DNA from: FEN-1219 sp963810755
Lineage (GTDB): Bacteria; Pseudomonadota; Gammaproteobacteria; Steroidobacterales; Rariloculaceae
Reading direction: 5' to 3'
Length of the DNA: 64,000 nucleotides
Assembly: GCA_963810755.1 (NCBI GenBank)
Contig: CAWEOP010000003.1
Span: forward strand, 620,001-684,000
The translations under genes were made by a program, and so were the position numbers. Below are positions 9,487-18,597 of the stretch, piece after piece; position 1 is the stretch's first letter, and each line of letters starts with the position of its first letter. The notes below the pieces were generated by a model, which worked only from the letters and a program-made list of their open reading frames with translations, was not told the origin of the DNA and searched no databases.

Positions 9487-10083
9487 GTGTGTGCCGCAGA
9501 AGTTCAACGTTGTGTTTGGAGCGTCGGCATCGATCCGGCTTACGAGCGCTACCACGACTCGGAATGGGGTGTGCCCGTTCGGGACGATCGCACGCACTTC
9601 GAGTTCCTGTTGCTCGAGAGCGCGCAGGCGGGGCTCAGCTGGTGGACGATCCTGCGCAAGCGCGAGGGGTATCGGCACGCGTTCGCGGATTTCGACGCGG
9701 AACGAGTCGCGCGCTTCAATGCGCGCACGGTGGAGCGGCTGATGAAGGACGCGAGCATCGTCCGCAATCGCCAGAAGATCGAGGCAGCGATCGCGAACGC
9801 GCGCGGCTTCCTCGACATCCAGAAGGAATTCGGCAGCTTCGATCGCTATGTCTGGCCGTTCGTCGGGGGCAAGCCGCTCGTGAACCGCTGGCGCAAGCAG
9901 AGCGAGGTGCCCGCGACGAGCAAGGAGTCCGACGCGCTCAGCAAAGACCTCAAGGCTCGTGGCTTCAAGTTCGTAGGCTCGACGATCGTTTACGCGCACA
10001 TGCAGGCGACCGGGCTCGTGAACGATCATCTCGTGACCTGTTTTCGCTACAAGACCGCCGACGGGACCGGCCGCCGCAAGTAG
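9487..10083 (+). CDS. tag: DNA-3-methyladenine glycosylase I
   Basis: Excises 3-methyladenine from alkylated DNA. The 198-residue protein shows the Tag signature: an early RCVWSV with the first zinc-type Cys, YHDSEWG, AGLSWWTILRKRE, and the C-terminal GFKFVGSTIVYAHMQATGLVNDH with the later His and Cys ligands. I chose the GTG at 9487 because GGAGG at 9472-9476 sits ten bases upstream and because family members begin a few residues before the first Cys. An earlier TTG at 9454 would put the Shine-Dalgarno inside the gene. It ends at the edge of the inverted-repeat region shared with the subtilase. Confidence 0.9.
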   Translation: MCAAEVQRCVWSVGIDPAYERYHDSEWGVPVRDDRTHFEFLLLESAQAGLSWWTILRKREGYRHAFADFDAERVARFNARTVERLMKDASIVRNRQKIEAAIANARGFLDIQKEFGSFDRYVWPFVGGKPLVNRWRKQSEVPATSKESDALSKDLKARGFKFVGSTIVYAHMQATGLVNDHLVTCFRYKTADGTGRRK

Positions 10084-10114
10084 CCGTCGCTTCGGCTGCA
10101 GGACGTTTCCGCAT

Positions 10115-10366
10115 GCCGGCCGCGGCGAGCCCGACCCGCCACCCCCGCTCCGCGGCCCGCAACTCGCGCGCTGCGCGCGTCCCCTCGCCGCCGCGTTCGC
10201 CCGCGGGCTCGCCTGAGGCGACATCCCTGTCGCCCAGGCGAGTGCTCGCTCCTGCTCGCACCCGCGCGCTACGCGCGCGGGCTATTTCCGCGGCCGAACG
10301 CGTCGGCTCGGCGAGTTGCTAATCGCCGCGGAGCGGGGGCGGCGGGTCGGGCTCACCGCGGCCGGC
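10115..10366. repeat. 252-bp nested inverted repeat in a gene-free gap
   Basis: The 309-bp gap between the convergent tag and subtilase genes contains no credible gene. Its ends are a 42-bp inverted repeat, 10115-10156 against 10325-10366, identical at 40 of 42 positions. Near the centre lies a second hairpin, 10208-10223 pairing with 10228-10242 (15 pairs, one bulged A, four-base TCCC loop). Between them are further short paired blocks: GCAACTCG on the left matches CGAGTTGC on the right, and there are self-complementary GC runs at about 10165 and 10270. The stretch could fold into one long imperfect hairpin. I see no transposase and no clear target-site duplication. It may be a MITE-like element or a strong bidirectional terminator; the structure is seen, its role is not known. 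Confidence 0.8.
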
Positions 10367-10392
10367 GCAGCGGTCGCGCAGAGGAAGCGTGG

Positions 10393-13300
10393 CTACGGGG
10401 CGGTGATGTCGACGATCGTGAGTTGGTAGAGGCCGAACGGAGTGTCGTGAGAGATCGCGCCGAGGTAGCGCGTGCTCGGATCGAGCGACGACCAGCTCAC
10501 GTCGAGGTTGAGCCGGTCGCCCTGCGCCACCGTCGCCGGCGCCGAGACGTCGAGGTTGCCGACGTCGTCGGTGACACCGAACGACCAAGTAAACAACGAG
10601 TAATTCGCGCCTGGGCCGCCCGCGACCTGGTCGGTCTCGAAGCCGTGCACCACGGCGACGTAAAGGCCCGGCTCGGGCGTCGTGAGGTTGACCTGCTCGT
10701 CGGACGTGAAGCCGCCGCTTTGCGCGATCTGCGTGCAGTTATCGGGGGTGCCGTTAGCGCAAAAGAATAGATAGAGATCGAGATCGTCGTCGCCGTCGGT
10801 GAACTCGTCGAATAGCGCGACTCGCAGGTACAGCTGATCCGCCGGCACGTTGATGCCTTGGAGCGCGATGCCGCTGCCGCCTGGGAAACGGAAGGTGTTG
10901 CTCGGGTCGTCGTCGACAAAGCCGCTCGGCACCTGGCCGGTCGTGCCGTCGCGAAAGGGTGCGCGCAGCCCGTGGCTGCGCGCCGTGTACTCGCCGTTGT
11001 AGCCGAAGGCGATGGGCAGCGTCGTGTTTCCCGAGCGGCCGCGCAGGCGCAACTCTAGCGGCACGCGCAGCGCGACGGGCTGGAGGGCGATCGGAGTCAC
11101 CACCGTGTGCGCGTCGTCGGTCCACTTGAGCTCGCCGAAGTCCCAGGCATCGAGCGGCGCGCCGTTGTTGGCGAAGCGCACGGAAAACTCACCCGTTTGC
11201 CCCGTGTTGAGCACGAGCGAGGGCGGGTCGACGCTTACGCCGATGTCTTGCGGCGACGTCACCTCCGCGCGGTAGCTCGCGGGCGGGCCGACGTTCGTTA
11301 CGCGCCGCTTCACGGTGTCGCCGGTGATGAGCTCCGCGACCGCGATCGATGGCAGGTTCACGTCCGTGGACGCGCTCGAGAAGCCCGCCGCGGCGAGCGC
11401 CGTGCAGTCGGCCGGCGGGAACGGCGGCTCGAGCAGGCCGCAAAGGTAGGCGGCGTGATCGCGGTATTCGTTCGGATAGACGAGCCCCGGGTCATTCGCC
11501 CTGTTCGCGTCGATATGACCCGCGCCGCGGTCGAATGGCGTCGCGGCCTCGCCGTCGGAGTTCACTACGCTCTGATATGCAGAAGTCATGAGCGCGGACT
11601 TGAGCGCCCCGGGCGACCAGTCCGGATGCGCCTCCTTCAGCAGTATCGCGACGCCGGTAACCTCGGGCGCGGCCTGCGAGGTGCCCGAGAAGTATCGAAA
11701 CGTCTCGCCCTGCAGGCCGTTCGCGGGCGCAGGGGTCGTGCCCGCGAGGATGTCGACGCCGGGCGCCGTGACGTCCGGCTTCAAGAAATTGCGGTCGCTG
11801 AGCGGGGGGCCGCGCGAGGAGAAGTCAGCCATCTGGTTGCCGGAATCCTGCAGCGAGACGAAGGTGCCCTTCGCGAGCTCGACGCGCACCTCGTCGTCGC
11901 CGGCCAGCGCATCGAGCAGTAGCTCGCCGTCGGCCGCACCGATCATCACGGCCGGGATGTCGACGGAACCCGTGTCGCCATTCATGACGATCGGATCGCC
12001 GGAGGTGTTGTAGATCACGACGCCCACCGCGCCGGCCTCCTCCGCGTGCATGATCTTCAGCTCGAACTCGCAACCGCCGCGCTCGATCAGCGCGATGTGC
12101 CCGTCGACGTCGCCGCCGTTGACGAGCGATTCGCAAGCGTCGCGCGTGCTGCCGGTGCTACCGTTGCTGCGCGTCTCCTGGCCGTCGTCGGCTTCGACGA
12201 GCACCTCCTCGATCGGGTCGTCGCTCGTGAGCTTCGGCGTGAAGCTCGCCTCGCGCATCAAGATCTCGCCCGCGATATCGGTAGGCGCGGTGATGCTGAT
12301 CGCTTCGTCGAACACCGTGCCGTTTTGCGTCGATGCGCCCACCGTCATCACCCACGGCGCGCTGCTTGGGCTACCGATGGTGTCGAGATCCGGCCCGTCG
12401 TTGCCGGCCGCGACGACGGTCAGCACGCCGGCGTCGAACGCGTTGAGCAGCGCGAGGTCGTCGGGCGCGCTCAAGTCCGTCTCGAGGCTGCCGAGCGAGT
12501 AGTTGATGATGTCGACGCCGTCGGCGACCGCGGCATCGACCGCGCGCGCGAGATCCGACGTTGCGCAGGTCGCGCGCGTTTCGCCGGGCTTGATCCAGCA
12601 CGCTTTGTAGACGGCGACGCGCGCACGCGGCGCGATGCCGGCCACGCGTGCGACGCGCGTGCCGAACAAGAAAGCGTCCACCGCGTTGCCGGCGATCGTG
12701 GTCGCGACGTGCGTGCCGTGTCCGTCAGCGTCGCGCGGCGAGCGAAACTCGCGAGGGTCGAGCTCGTTGCGCGATAGGAATCCGTCGACGTAGAACCGCG
12801 CGCCGACCAGCTTGTTGTTGCAGGCCGTCGGCTCGAAGCCCGGTCCCGCTTCGCAGGCACCCGTGAAGCCGATCGGCGGGTCGTACTCGAGCCGAGTCGG
12901 CGGGTTGTTGCGGTACGGTGTGCACAGCCATAGGCCGAGCCACGACGCCTCCGCCCAATGCCCGCTGCACGCGCGCGGAATCAGCTCGACGGTATCGGCG
13001 AGGGATGGGTGATTCGGCGTGACTCCGCTATCGATCACGCCGACCACGATGTTCTCGCCGCGCAGCTTCAGATCGGCGCGCAAGCCTCCGTCCTGGTCCT
13101 CGAGACCGAGGAAGATCGCGCTGTTGTTCGTGTTCACTGCCTGGTCGCTGTCGAGCCAAATCCGCTCGACCTCCGGGCGTTGCGCGAGCCGCGACACTTG
13201 CGCCGCGGTGAGCTCGGCCGCGAACCCGTTCAGCGCGTAGCTGTAGCTGTAGACCTTGGCGCCCGCGGCGCCGACGGCGGCGAGAAGCCTATCGTGGGTT

Positions 13301-13593
13301 TGCTCGAGGCGCCCGACATAGGTCTGCACGGCCGCCGAATGGGCGCTCATGCTCTGACCCGCCCCGGGCTTGGTCGCCGCGAAGCCGGTTGCGCCGCCCT
13401 TGTAGGTCGCCGCGCCCGGTTCCTTCAGTTTCACGATGTAGATCGCGGAGCCGCCCTTTACGGGACGAACAGGCTCGGTCAGGCCCATCGGCTTCGCGAG
13501 GGGCACGAACGTGGCTTGTGCCACGGCTCCGTGCGCCGCGACGAGGCACCAGAGGACACAGAGGCCGGTGGCCGCTTTGCGCAGCATCGTCAT
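10393..13593 (-). CDS. Secreted subtilisin-family (S8) serine protease with PA domain
   Basis: A 1066-residue preproprotein. A Sec signal peptide with hydrophobic core about residues 8-24 ends in AVAQA. An inhibitor I9-type propeptide follows (about 46-150). The S8 catalytic core has Asp188 in VIDSGV, His292 in GHGTHVA, oxyanion Asn398 in AAGND and Ser639 in SGTSQAAP. A PA (protease-associated) insert lies at about 475-590, as in large plant and bacterial subtilases. After the core come a fibronectin-III-like domain (about 745-840) and a C-terminal beta-rich region with Asp-rich DGDDDLDLYLF, resembling bacterial pre-peptidase domains, probably calcium-binding. The role is extracellular protein degradation; no partner gene is adjacent. 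The ATG at 13593 could be replaced by one two codons later. Confidence 0.9.
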   Translation of the reverse strand: MTMLRKAATGLCVLWCLVAAHGAVAQATFVPLAKPMGLTEPVRPVKGGSAIYIVKLKEPGAATYKGGATGFAATKPGAGQSMSAHSAAVQTYVGRLEQTHDRLLAAVGAAGAKVYSYSYALNGFAAELTAAQVSRLAQRPEVERIWLDSDQAVNTNNSAIFLGLEDQDGGLRADLKLRGENIVVGVIDSGVTPNHPSLADTVELIPRACSGHWAEASWLGLWLCTPYRNNPPTRLEYDPPIGFTGACEAGPGFEPTACNNKLVGARFYVDGFLSRNELDPREFRSPRDADGHGTHVATTIAGNAVDAFLFGTRVARVAGIAPRARVAVYKACWIKPGETRATCATSDLARAVDAAVADGVDIINYSLGSLETDLSAPDDLALLNAFDAGVLTVVAAGNDGPDLDTIGSPSSAPWVMTVGASTQNGTVFDEAISITAPTDIAGEILMREASFTPKLTSDDPIEEVLVEADDGQETRSNGSTGSTRDACESLVNGGDVDGHIALIERGGCEFELKIMHAEEAGAVGVVIYNTSGDPIVMNGDTGSVDIPAVMIGAADGELLLDALAGDDEVRVELAKGTFVSLQDSGNQMADFSSRGPPLSDRNFLKPDVTAPGVDILAGTTPAPANGLQGETFRYFSGTSQAAPEVTGVAILLKEAHPDWSPGALKSALMTSAYQSVVNSDGEAATPFDRGAGHIDANRANDPGLVYPNEYRDHAAYLCGLLEPPFPPADCTALAAAGFSSASTDVNLPSIAVAELITGDTVKRRVTNVGPPASYRAEVTSPQDIGVSVDPPSLVLNTGQTGEFSVRFANNGAPLDAWDFGELKWTDDAHTVVTPIALQPVALRVPLELRLRGRSGNTTLPIAFGYNGEYTARSHGLRAPFRDGTTGQVPSGFVDDDPSNTFRFPGGSGIALQGINVPADQLYLRVALFDEFTDGDDDLDLYLFFCANGTPDNCTQIAQSGGFTSDEQVNLTTPEPGLYVAVVHGFETDQVAGGPGANYSLFTWSFGVTDDVGNLDVSAPATVAQGDRLNLDVSWSSLDPSTRYLGAISHDTPFGLYQLTIVDITAP

Positions 13594-13749
13594 TTTCTGT
13601 TTTTGGGCCCGGACCTTAGGTCGGTTTCTTGAAACGTTATCACAGCCTGGGCGATCAGCGTCACACGGCCGATTCGAGACGCGAGCTCCACGACTCGCGC
13701 CGCCCTTGGAGAGCAGTTCACGCCCGCAGTTCCCCGGGACGGGTGCTTT

Positions 13750-14310
13750 TCAGGCGCCGCGCAGGATTCGGCCGGTGCGGCCATCCTTGATCATCGTGGG
13801 CTGCGCGAGCCCGCCGACCTCGCCCCCGAGCACGTAGTCGACGGCGCCGCCGAGCGCGCGGCGCACGAGGCGCGCCGCGCGCAGCGGTGGGCGCCGGCTC
13901 ACGTTCGCGCTCGTAGAAACGATCGCGCGGCCGACACGCGCGCACAGGCGCGCGGCGACGGGGTGGTTCGTGACCCGCACTGCGACGGTGTTGCGGCCGC
14001 CGCCGAGCCAGCGCGGCACGCGCGGTCGCGCCGGCAGCACCCAGGTGACGGGCCCGGGCCAGCTCGCGACGATTTCGCTGCGGCGCGGCTCGGGCGGCAG
14101 CACGACGATCTCCTCGATCTGATCAAGGTCCGACCCGATCAGGAGCAGGCCCTTACGCCAGGAGCGCCGCTTGATCGCGAGCAGGCGGAGCACCGCCGCG
14201 TGGTCTTGCGGCAGGCAGCCGAGCCCGAAGACAGCCTCGGTCGGATAGGCAATCACGCCGCCCGCGAGCACGACGCGTGCGGCGCGGTCGATTTGCAGAC
14301 GAGAGGGCAA
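13750..14310 (-). CDS. tsaC: Threonylcarbamoyl-AMP synthase (TsaC/YrdC type)
   Basis: Makes threonylcarbamoyl-AMP for the t6A37 modification of ANN-decoding tRNAs. At 186 residues it is the short, single-domain TsaC rather than long Sua5. Motifs seen: VIAYPTEAVFGLGC, the KRR segment after AIKR, SWPGPVTWVLP and the STSANVS nucleotide-binding turn. The start is a TTG at 14310, only three bases after the topA stop; no better start fits, since the conserved LQIDRAARVVLAGGVIAYPTE core begins immediately. It is the last gene of the dprA-smg-topA-tsaC run, as in many gammaproteobacteria. The sequence is secure; the start is moderately so. Confidence 0.88.
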   Translation of the reverse strand: MPSRLQIDRAARVVLAGGVIAYPTEAVFGLGCLPQDHAAVLRLLAIKRRSWRKGLLLIGSDLDQIEEIVVLPPEPRRSEIVASWPGPVTWVLPARPRVPRWLGGGRNTVAVRVTNHPVAARLCARVGRAIVSTSANVSRRPPLRAARLVRRALGGAVDYVLGGEVGGLAQPTMIKDGRTGRILRGA

Positions 14311-14313
14311 GCG

Positions 14314-16821
14314 TCAGGCGTCGCGGCCGCCGTCCGCGCCGTCATCGACGGTCCCGACGTTGGCGGCGGGCGCGTCGGCCTTACCGGTCAATTTCTTGGC
14401 ACGCGGCTTGCTCGCGGCCTTCTTCGTTTTCTTCTTGGTTTTCTTGGCGGCGGCGGCCGCGGCCAACGGTTGCGCCGGCGCCTGCGCCTGCGCTTCCTCG
14501 GGCGCCGCTTTGCGCTTCATGCCCCGTGCGCGACGCTCCGGAGCCGCAGCGAGCAACGCCTCGCACTCCTCGAGCGTAAGCTCCGCGGGTACCCGGTCTT
14601 TCGGGATTTTGGCGTTCTTCTTCTTGTTCGTGACGTACGGACCGTAGCGGCCATTCAGCACCTGAATGCCTTGCTCGGGGAAGTCGCGGATCAAGCGATT
14701 GGCGTCGGCGATCTTCTTTTCGGCGACGAGCTCGAGCGCGCGCTCGAGCGTGATCGTGTATGGATCGTCGCCGCGGATCGAGACGAACTTCGAGCCGTAA
14801 CGCACGTACGGGCCGAACCGGCCGATGTTCGCCGAAACGGGCTCGTTGTCCGCCGTGACGCCGAGCTCGCGCGGCAACTTGAAAAGGTCGAGCGCGACAT
14901 CGAGCGTGATCGTGTCCATCTTCTGGCCCGGACGCAGCCCCGCAAACTTCGGCTTGTCGACGTCCTCTTTCGTGCCGATCTGCACGAACGCGCCGTAGCG
15001 GCCCATGCGTACGCTCATGGGACGGCCACTCGCGGGATCTACGCCGAGCACGCGCGACTGCGACGCCTGCTCGCGAGTGACGTTCGCCTCGGTGTGCTCG
15101 ACGAGCTTGGTGAACGGGCGCCAGAACTCCTCGAGCAGCGGCACCCACTCGCGCTCGCCGCGCGACACGGCGTCGAGCGAGTCTTCCATCCGCGCGGTGA
15201 ACTCGTAGTCGACGTATTGCGCGAAGAATTTCACTAGGAACCGATTCACGACGCGGCCAACGTCGGTGGGAATGAACCGGCGGTTTTCCATCTCGACGTA
15301 TTCGCGGTTCCGCAGCGTCGAGATGATCGACGCGTAGGTCGACGGTCGCCCGATCCCGAATTCCTCGAGCGCTTTCACGAGGGACGCCTCGGAGTAGCGC
15401 GGCGGCGGCTCGGTGAAATGCTGCGCGCTCTGCAGGTCCTGCAGCGCGAGCCGGTCGCCCTCGGCGACGGCGGGGAGGATGTGGTCCTGCTCGTCTTGAA
15501 CCGTGTCGTCGAGGCCTTCCTGATAGACGGTGATGAACCCGGGGCTCACCAGCACGGAGCCGGTCGCGCGGAACGAGATGTCGCCCGTCGTCGACTCGCC
15601 CGCGACGAGGTCGAGCGCGACGGTGTCGTACACCGCCGGATTCATCTGCGACGCGACCGTGCGTTTCCAGATGAGCTCATAGAGCCTGAACTGATTGGCG
15701 TCGAGATAGCGGCGCACGTCTTCCGGCGCGCGGGAAGCGGAGGTCGGCCGAACGGCTTCGTGCGCTTCCTGAGCGTTCTTCGCCTTGGTCGTGTAGCGGC
15801 GCGGCTCTTCGGGCAGGTTGTCCTTGCCGTAGCGGTCCGCGATCACGGAGCGCAGCTCGCTCAGTGCTTCGTCGGCGAGCGTCACCGAATCCGTGCGCAT
15901 GTAGGTGATCAGACCGACGGATCCCTCGCCGATGTCGACACCTTCATATAGGCGCTGCGCGACGGTCATCGTGCGCTGTGCGCCGAAGCCGAGCTTGCGG
16001 GAGGCCTCCTGTTGGAGAGTCGAGGTCGTAAACGGCGCGGCCGGATTACGACGGCGCTGCTTCTTGTCGACCTTCGCGACGGTGAGCTTGCCGCGCGCAG
16101 TGTCGCGGATCCTCTGCTCGGCCGCGCGCACGCCCGCTTCGTTCGTGAAGGTGAACTGCTCTACTTTGTCGCCTGCGTAGACCGCGAGGCGCGCCGGGAA
16201 GGTCTGCGAGCTCTGCTCGGCGACGGCCTCGATCGTCCAGTACTCCTGCGCCCTGAATGCGGTGATCTCGTCCTCGCGCTCGACGATGAGGCGCAGTGCG
16301 GGGCTCTGCACCCGGCCCGCCGATAGGCCGCGCCGCACCTTCTTCCAGAGCAGCGGCGAGAGATTGAAGCCGACGAGGTAGTCGAGGGCGCGGCGCGCCT
16401 GCTGCGCGTTCACGAGCTCCTCGGACAATGGCCGCGGCTGCCCGATCGCTTCCTGAATGGCGCGCTTCGTGACCTCGTGGAAAACGACGCGGTGTACTTG
16501 CTTCGAATCGAGCACGTCGCGCTCTTTCAATACCTCGTGCACGTGCCACGAGATCGCCTCGCCTTCGCGGTCCGGGTCGGTTGCGAGATACACGGCCGAA
16601 GCCTTCTTCACCGCTTTGACGATTTTCTCGACGTGCTTCTCGTTCTTCTCGATGAGCTGATACTTCATCGCGAAGTTGTTCTCGGGGTCGACGGCACCCT
16701 CCTTCGGAACGAGATCGCGAACATGCCCATACGAAGCGAGGACCTCATAGTCGCTGCCGAGGTATTTCTCGATCGTCCGTGCTTTCGCCGGAGACTCGAC
16801 GATGACGAGATTCTTGCCCAT
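14314..16821 (-). CDS. topA: DNA topoisomerase I (type IA)
   Basis: Relaxes negative supercoils. The 835-residue protein opens with the TOPRIM domain (Glu9 in VESPAKA, DPDRE at 82-86) and has active-site Tyr307 in ITYMRTDS. The N-terminal 600 residues are canonical. The C-terminal part carries Toprim-C repeats with GRYGAFV, GRFGPYV and GRYGPYV instead of the Cys4 zinc ribbons of E. coli TopA; I find no paired cysteines there. It ends in an Ala/Lys-rich tail (KKTKKKTKK) of about 50 residues, probably a nonspecific DNA-binding arm. It lies between smg and tsaC. Confidence 0.95.
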   Translation of the reverse strand: MGKNLVIVESPAKARTIEKYLGSDYEVLASYGHVRDLVPKEGAVDPENNFAMKYQLIEKNEKHVEKIVKAVKKASAVYLATDPDREGEAISWHVHEVLKERDVLDSKQVHRVVFHEVTKRAIQEAIGQPRPLSEELVNAQQARRALDYLVGFNLSPLLWKKVRRGLSAGRVQSPALRLIVEREDEITAFRAQEYWTIEAVAEQSSQTFPARLAVYAGDKVEQFTFTNEAGVRAAEQRIRDTARGKLTVAKVDKKQRRRNPAAPFTTSTLQQEASRKLGFGAQRTMTVAQRLYEGVDIGEGSVGLITYMRTDSVTLADEALSELRSVIADRYGKDNLPEEPRRYTTKAKNAQEAHEAVRPTSASRAPEDVRRYLDANQFRLYELIWKRTVASQMNPAVYDTVALDLVAGESTTGDISFRATGSVLVSPGFITVYQEGLDDTVQDEQDHILPAVAEGDRLALQDLQSAQHFTEPPPRYSEASLVKALEEFGIGRPSTYASIISTLRNREYVEMENRRFIPTDVGRVVNRFLVKFFAQYVDYEFTARMEDSLDAVSRGEREWVPLLEEFWRPFTKLVEHTEANVTREQASQSRVLGVDPASGRPMSVRMGRYGAFVQIGTKEDVDKPKFAGLRPGQKMDTITLDVALDLFKLPRELGVTADNEPVSANIGRFGPYVRYGSKFVSIRGDDPYTITLERALELVAEKKIADANRLIRDFPEQGIQVLNGRYGPYVTNKKKNAKIPKDRVPAELTLEECEALLAAAPERRARGMKRKAAPEEAQAQAPAQPLAAAAAAKKTKKKTKKAASKPRAKKLTGKADAPAANVGTVDDGADGGRDA

Positions 16822-16972
16822 AGATCAGCGCGTGCGGTGGGCTCGCGGCGACTCGAAACAATCGGCGTGCGAGCGGTTCTAGAGGGTACCGGCCGTTAAA
16901 GAGGTTCGGCAGGATAGCCGATTCTCGTCGCCGCGTTAAAGGTCCGGCGGCGCGGACTCGAGATTGGCCGGC

Positions 16973-17446
16973 CTAATGGACCCAGGCCGAATCGTCAGCA
17001 AACACGAGATCCTCCATCTGCGCATAGGCCTCTTTTTGGCCCGGCTGACTGAAGAGGACCATCATGACGACCCATTTCGTCTGCTCGACGTCGATTTCTT
17101 CGTTGTCGAGCGCAAGCAGTCGATCGATTACGAGCTCGCGTTGCGCGGGCTGCAAGATGCCGATCTGCTCCAAATTCAGCAGATAGCCGCGCGCACGCGC
17201 GTCGAGACGCTCGGTCTCGTTGTGGTCGAAGATCCTCATTGCCGCGGAGCGCGGCGCAGTGCTCGTGATTTCGGTGGCGTTCAGGCCGTCAAGCCAATCG
17301 AGAGCTCGGTCGATTTCGCGATCGCCGAATCCGGCGAGTGCTAAGTCTTCTCTGAGTTCGTGGCGATTCGGCTCGGGCTCGTCTTCACTATCAACGAAGG
17401 ATTCGAACAAGTACATGAGGACGTCGAGAACGCTTTCTTTCATCAC
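16973..17446 (-). CDS. smg: Smg family protein (DUF494)
   Basis: A small acidic cytoplasmic protein of 157 residues. It begins MMKESVLDVLMYLFE and contains the EPNRHELREDLALAGF and VDIEQ-like EIDVEQTKWVVMMVLF blocks typical of Smg/DUF494. The family's biochemical function is not established; its link to DNA uptake and translation genes is by conserved neighbourhood. The start overlaps the dprA stop by four bases (17443-17446), so the two are translationally coupled. A 151-bp gap separates it from topA. Confidence 0.88.
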   Translation of the reverse strand: MMKESVLDVLMYLFESFVDSEDEPEPNRHELREDLALAGFGDREIDRALDWLDGLNATEITSTAPRSAAMRIFDHNETERLDARARGYLLNLEQIGILQPAQRELVIDRLLALDNEEIDVEQTKWVVMMVLFSQPGQKEAYAQMEDLVFADDSAWVH

Positions 17447-18558
17447 TCCCTCTTGGCCACACGCATATAGCGACCGCCGGGCAGTGCCTCGACGAACCCT
17501 TCCAGCTCAAGCACGAGGAGCATGGAGGAAAGCTCCGCTGCCGTCAATCCAGAACGGTCGATGAGATCGGTGATGGAACGAGGCTCGAACCCCAGCGTTT
17601 CCAATACCTTGCGATACTCTGGATCTTCGAGTGGCACGTCGCGATGCGCGTCGTTTTTGCTCGGCGGCGGCACTCGTGCGAGGTCGATTTTCAGTTGCGG
17701 TGCGAGCTCGACGAAAATGTCCGCCGCCTCTTCGACGAGCTTCGCGCCGTTGCGAATCAATCGATGACAACCACGCGCGAGCGGATTGTGGATCGAGCCG
17801 GGAATCGCGAAGACCTCGCGGCCGAAATCCAGCGCGAGCTTCGCCGTGATCAACGAGCCGCTGCGAAGCGTTGCTTCGACGACGAGCGTGCCGAGCGTGA
17901 GGCCAGCGATGATGCGGTTGCGCTGCGGGAAGTGGTGCTTGCTCGGCTTCGTGCCCGGCGGATACTCCGAGACGAGCAGCCAACGCTCGGCGATCGATCG
18001 CGCGAGCTCTGCGTGGCCGTGCGGATAGATCGTGTCGAGGCCGCTCCCGAGCACCGCGATGGTTCCTCCGACCTCGCTGAGCGCGCCGCGATGGCTCGCG
18101 CCGTCGATGCCTATCGCGAGGCCGCTCGTGATCGTGATGCCGCGCGCCGCGAGATATCGCGAGAACTGCTCCGCGGTGTCGCGTCCCCCGCTCGTCGGGT
18201 TTCGGCTGCCGACCATCGCCAGCTGTGCGTCGGCCAACAGCGCCGGACTAGCGCCTTCGACCCAGAGCGCTAGGGGCGGATCGGCGATGTTCGCGAGCAG
18301 CGGCGGATAGAGCTCGCTGCCGAGCGTGACGAGATGGCGGTTGGCGCCCGCGAGCCATGCGCTCGCGCGGCGCAGCGCCTGCGTGTCGGGAGACTTGAGC
18401 CTATCGACGGAGTCCTCGCGCAAGCCGTCGCTCAAGAGGGAATGGCGCGAGCGCGCTAGCAACGCTTCGGGCGAGCCGTGCGCCGCCAGTGCCGCGAGCC
18501 AACGCCGATCGCAGGGCGGAGCCGCGTGCAGCAGCGTCAGCCAGGCGTCGGTCGCCAT
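17443..18558 (-). CDS. dprA: DNA-processing protein DprA
   Basis: Binds incoming single-stranded DNA during natural transformation and loads RecA. The 371-residue protein has an N-terminal helix-hairpin/SAM-like region, the extended Rossmann fold with MVGSRNPTSGG, SGLAIGIDGASH and the HHFPQRNRIIAGL motif, and a C-terminal winged-helix domain (about residues 300-365) that is often present in proteobacterial members. It overlaps smg by four bases. No other competence gene is in the window, so competence itself is not implied. Confidence 0.92.
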   Translation of the reverse strand: MATDAWLTLLHAAPPCDRRWLAALAAHGSPEALLARSRHSLLSDGLREDSVDRLKSPDTQALRRASAWLAGANRHLVTLGSELYPPLLANIADPPLALWVEGASPALLADAQLAMVGSRNPTSGGRDTAEQFSRYLAARGITITSGLAIGIDGASHRGALSEVGGTIAVLGSGLDTIYPHGHAELARSIAERWLLVSEYPPGTKPSKHHFPQRNRIIAGLTLGTLVVEATLRSGSLITAKLALDFGREVFAIPGSIHNPLARGCHRLIRNGAKLVEEAADIFVELAPQLKIDLARVPPPSKNDAHRDVPLEDPEYRKVLETLGFEPRSITDLIDRSGLTAAELSSMLLVLELEGFVEALPGGRYMRVAKRE

Positions 18559-18597
18559 GGCTGCGCCGGCCGCGGCGCGCGAGCAGAGTATCTGTGG

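Noticed and set aside
10115..10366. An insertion sequence
   Set aside because: Only inverted repeats are present; there is no transposase frame and no evident target duplication.
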